Source of the DNA: Rhodoferax sp. UBA6134
Lineage (GTDB): Bacteria; Pseudomonadota; Gammaproteobacteria; Burkholderiales; Burkholderiaceae_C
Assembly: GCA_002422455.1 (NCBI GenBank)
Contig: DIVK01000098.1
Span: forward strand, 173-6,895
DNA: 6,723 bases
Direction of reading: 5' to 3'
Made by a program: the position numbers and the translations under genes. The notes under the pieces were generated by a model. It was not told the origin of the DNA and did not search any database. It saw nothing but the letters and a program-made list of their open reading frames with translations. Positions 6,085 to 6,723 of this stretch are shown here, piece by piece; position 1 is the first letter of the stretch, and each line of letters begins with the position of its first letter.

Positions 6085-6723
6085 TGACGCACTCCGGCAA
6101 CACGTCCGCCCCTTCGCTGTCCACACGCAGCCTGGCCGCGATCTGGCACCCCTGCACCCAGATGCAGCGCGCGGCCGACGTGCCGCCGCTGCCCGTCGTG
6201 CGCGGCCAGGGCGTGTGGCTGTACGACGAGTCGGGGCGGCGCTACTTCGACACCCTCAGCTCCTGGTGGGTCAACCTGTTCGGCCATGCCGACGCGGGCA
6301 TCAACGCCGCCATCAAGGACCAGCTCGACACCCTGCCTCATGTCATGCTGGCCGGTTGCACCCATGCACCGGCGGTGGAGCTGGCCGAACGCCTGTCGGC
6401 CCGCACCGGCGGCGTGCTCGGCCACTGTTTTTTCGCCAGCGACGGTGCCTCGGCGGTGGAAATCGCGCTGAAGATGAGCTTTCATCACTGGCGCAACCGG
6501 AGCCGCCCCGCCAAGCGCGAGTTCGTCTGCCTGCGCCAGGCTTACCACGGCGAAACGCTGGGGGCGCTGGCCGTCACCGACGTTCAGGTGTTCCGCGATG
6601 CCTACGATCCGCTGCTGATGCGCGCGCACCAGGTGATGTCGCCCGATGCGCGCCAGGCCAGGCCCGGCGAATCGGCCGCCGACGTGGCACGGCGTGCCGC
6701 CGCCGATCTGCAGGCCCTGCTGG
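6084..6723 (+). CDS. bioA: Adenosylmethionine-8-amino-7-oxononanoate aminotransferase, 3'-truncated by the window edge
   Basis: PLP-dependent class III (fold-type I) aminotransferase of biotin synthesis. It converts 8-amino-7-oxononanoate (KAPA) to 7,8-diaminononanoate (DAPA), classically with S-adenosylmethionine as amino donor. The first 213 codons of roughly 430-450 are present. Visible BioA marks are IWHPCTQM (20-27), the substrate-site SSWW (59-62), HVMLAGCTHAPAVELAERL (86-104), the PLP-phosphate region FFASDGASAVEIALKM (116-131) and YHGETLGALAVTDV (154-167), where Tyr154 should stack on PLP. The PLP lysine lies beyond the window. Compared with E. coli BioA, Tyr17 is Cys24 and Asp147 is Glu157, a variant form. 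The ATG shares one base with the panD stop (TAATG) and has no Shine-Dalgarno sequence, so translation is probably coupled to panD. Other class III aminotransferases are less likely given SSWW and the HPCTQM motif. Confidence 0.93.
   Translation, partial: MTHSGNTSAPSLSTRSLAAIWHPCTQMQRAADVPPLPVVRGQGVWLYDESGRRYFDTLSSWWVNLFGHADAGINAAIKDQLDTLPHVMLAGCTHAPAVELAERLSARTGGVLGHCFFASDGASAVEIALKMSFHHWRNRSRPAKREFVCLRQAYHGETLGALAVTDVQVFRDAYDPLLMRAHQVMSPDARQARPGESAADVARRAAADLQALL

Noticed and set aside
5874..6629. Minus-strand open frame of 251 codons opposite panD and bioA
   Set aside because: It runs across the panD-bioA junction, both securely identified on the plus strand, and shows no recognisable protein features.

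Overview
This window is a GC-rich, tightly packed stretch of bacterial chromosome with all genes on the + strand. Several things suggest a betaproteobacterium, most likely Burkholderiales and probably Comamonadaceae (Polaromonas/Rhodoferax/Acidovorax-like): the small DUF3460 protein directly upstream of a long-form ScpA, the wording of the MetG, PanD and BioA proteins, and strong G/C preference at third codon positions. The genus assignment is an inference from remembered family resemblance, not from a search.

Layout from left to right: (1) the 3' majority of metG, methionyl-tRNA synthetase, cut at the window start just inside its HIGH-type motif and ending at 2049. (2) A YoaK/DUF1275 six-helix membrane protein (2077-2820), 27 bases downstream. 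(3) A 90-base gap with a possible -10 element and a clear ribosome binding site, then a 68-residue DUF3460 protein (2911-3117). (4) scpA, the kleisin of the bacterial condensin (3183-4040). (5) nadB, L-aspartate oxidase, with a GTG start (4064-5677). (6) panD, aspartate 1-decarboxylase (5704-6084). (7) The 5' half of bioA, the diaminopelargonate-forming aminotransferase (6084 to the window end). No stretch over 300 bases lacks a gene; the largest gaps are 90 and 65 bases. I see no tRNA or rRNA gene, no convincing intrinsic terminator, and no CRISPR, IS element or phage gene.

How the genes may work together: nadB, panD and bioA form a compact cofactor-biosynthesis block. NadB and PanD both consume L-aspartate, the first toward NAD and the second toward beta-alanine for pantothenate/CoA, while BioA serves biotin synthesis. 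The spacing (23 bases scpA-nadB, 26 bases or a 4-base overlap nadB-panD, 1-base overlap panD-bioA) suggests cotranscription from scpA onward. MetG, ScpA and the three cofactor enzymes are housekeeping functions.

I did not find an undescribed system here. The points most worth a second look are modest: non-E. coli-like active-site residues in BioA, the gene order scpA-nadB-panD-bioA with no panC beside panD, an internal repeat in the DUF1275 protein, and the uncharacterised DUF3460 protein next to scpA.
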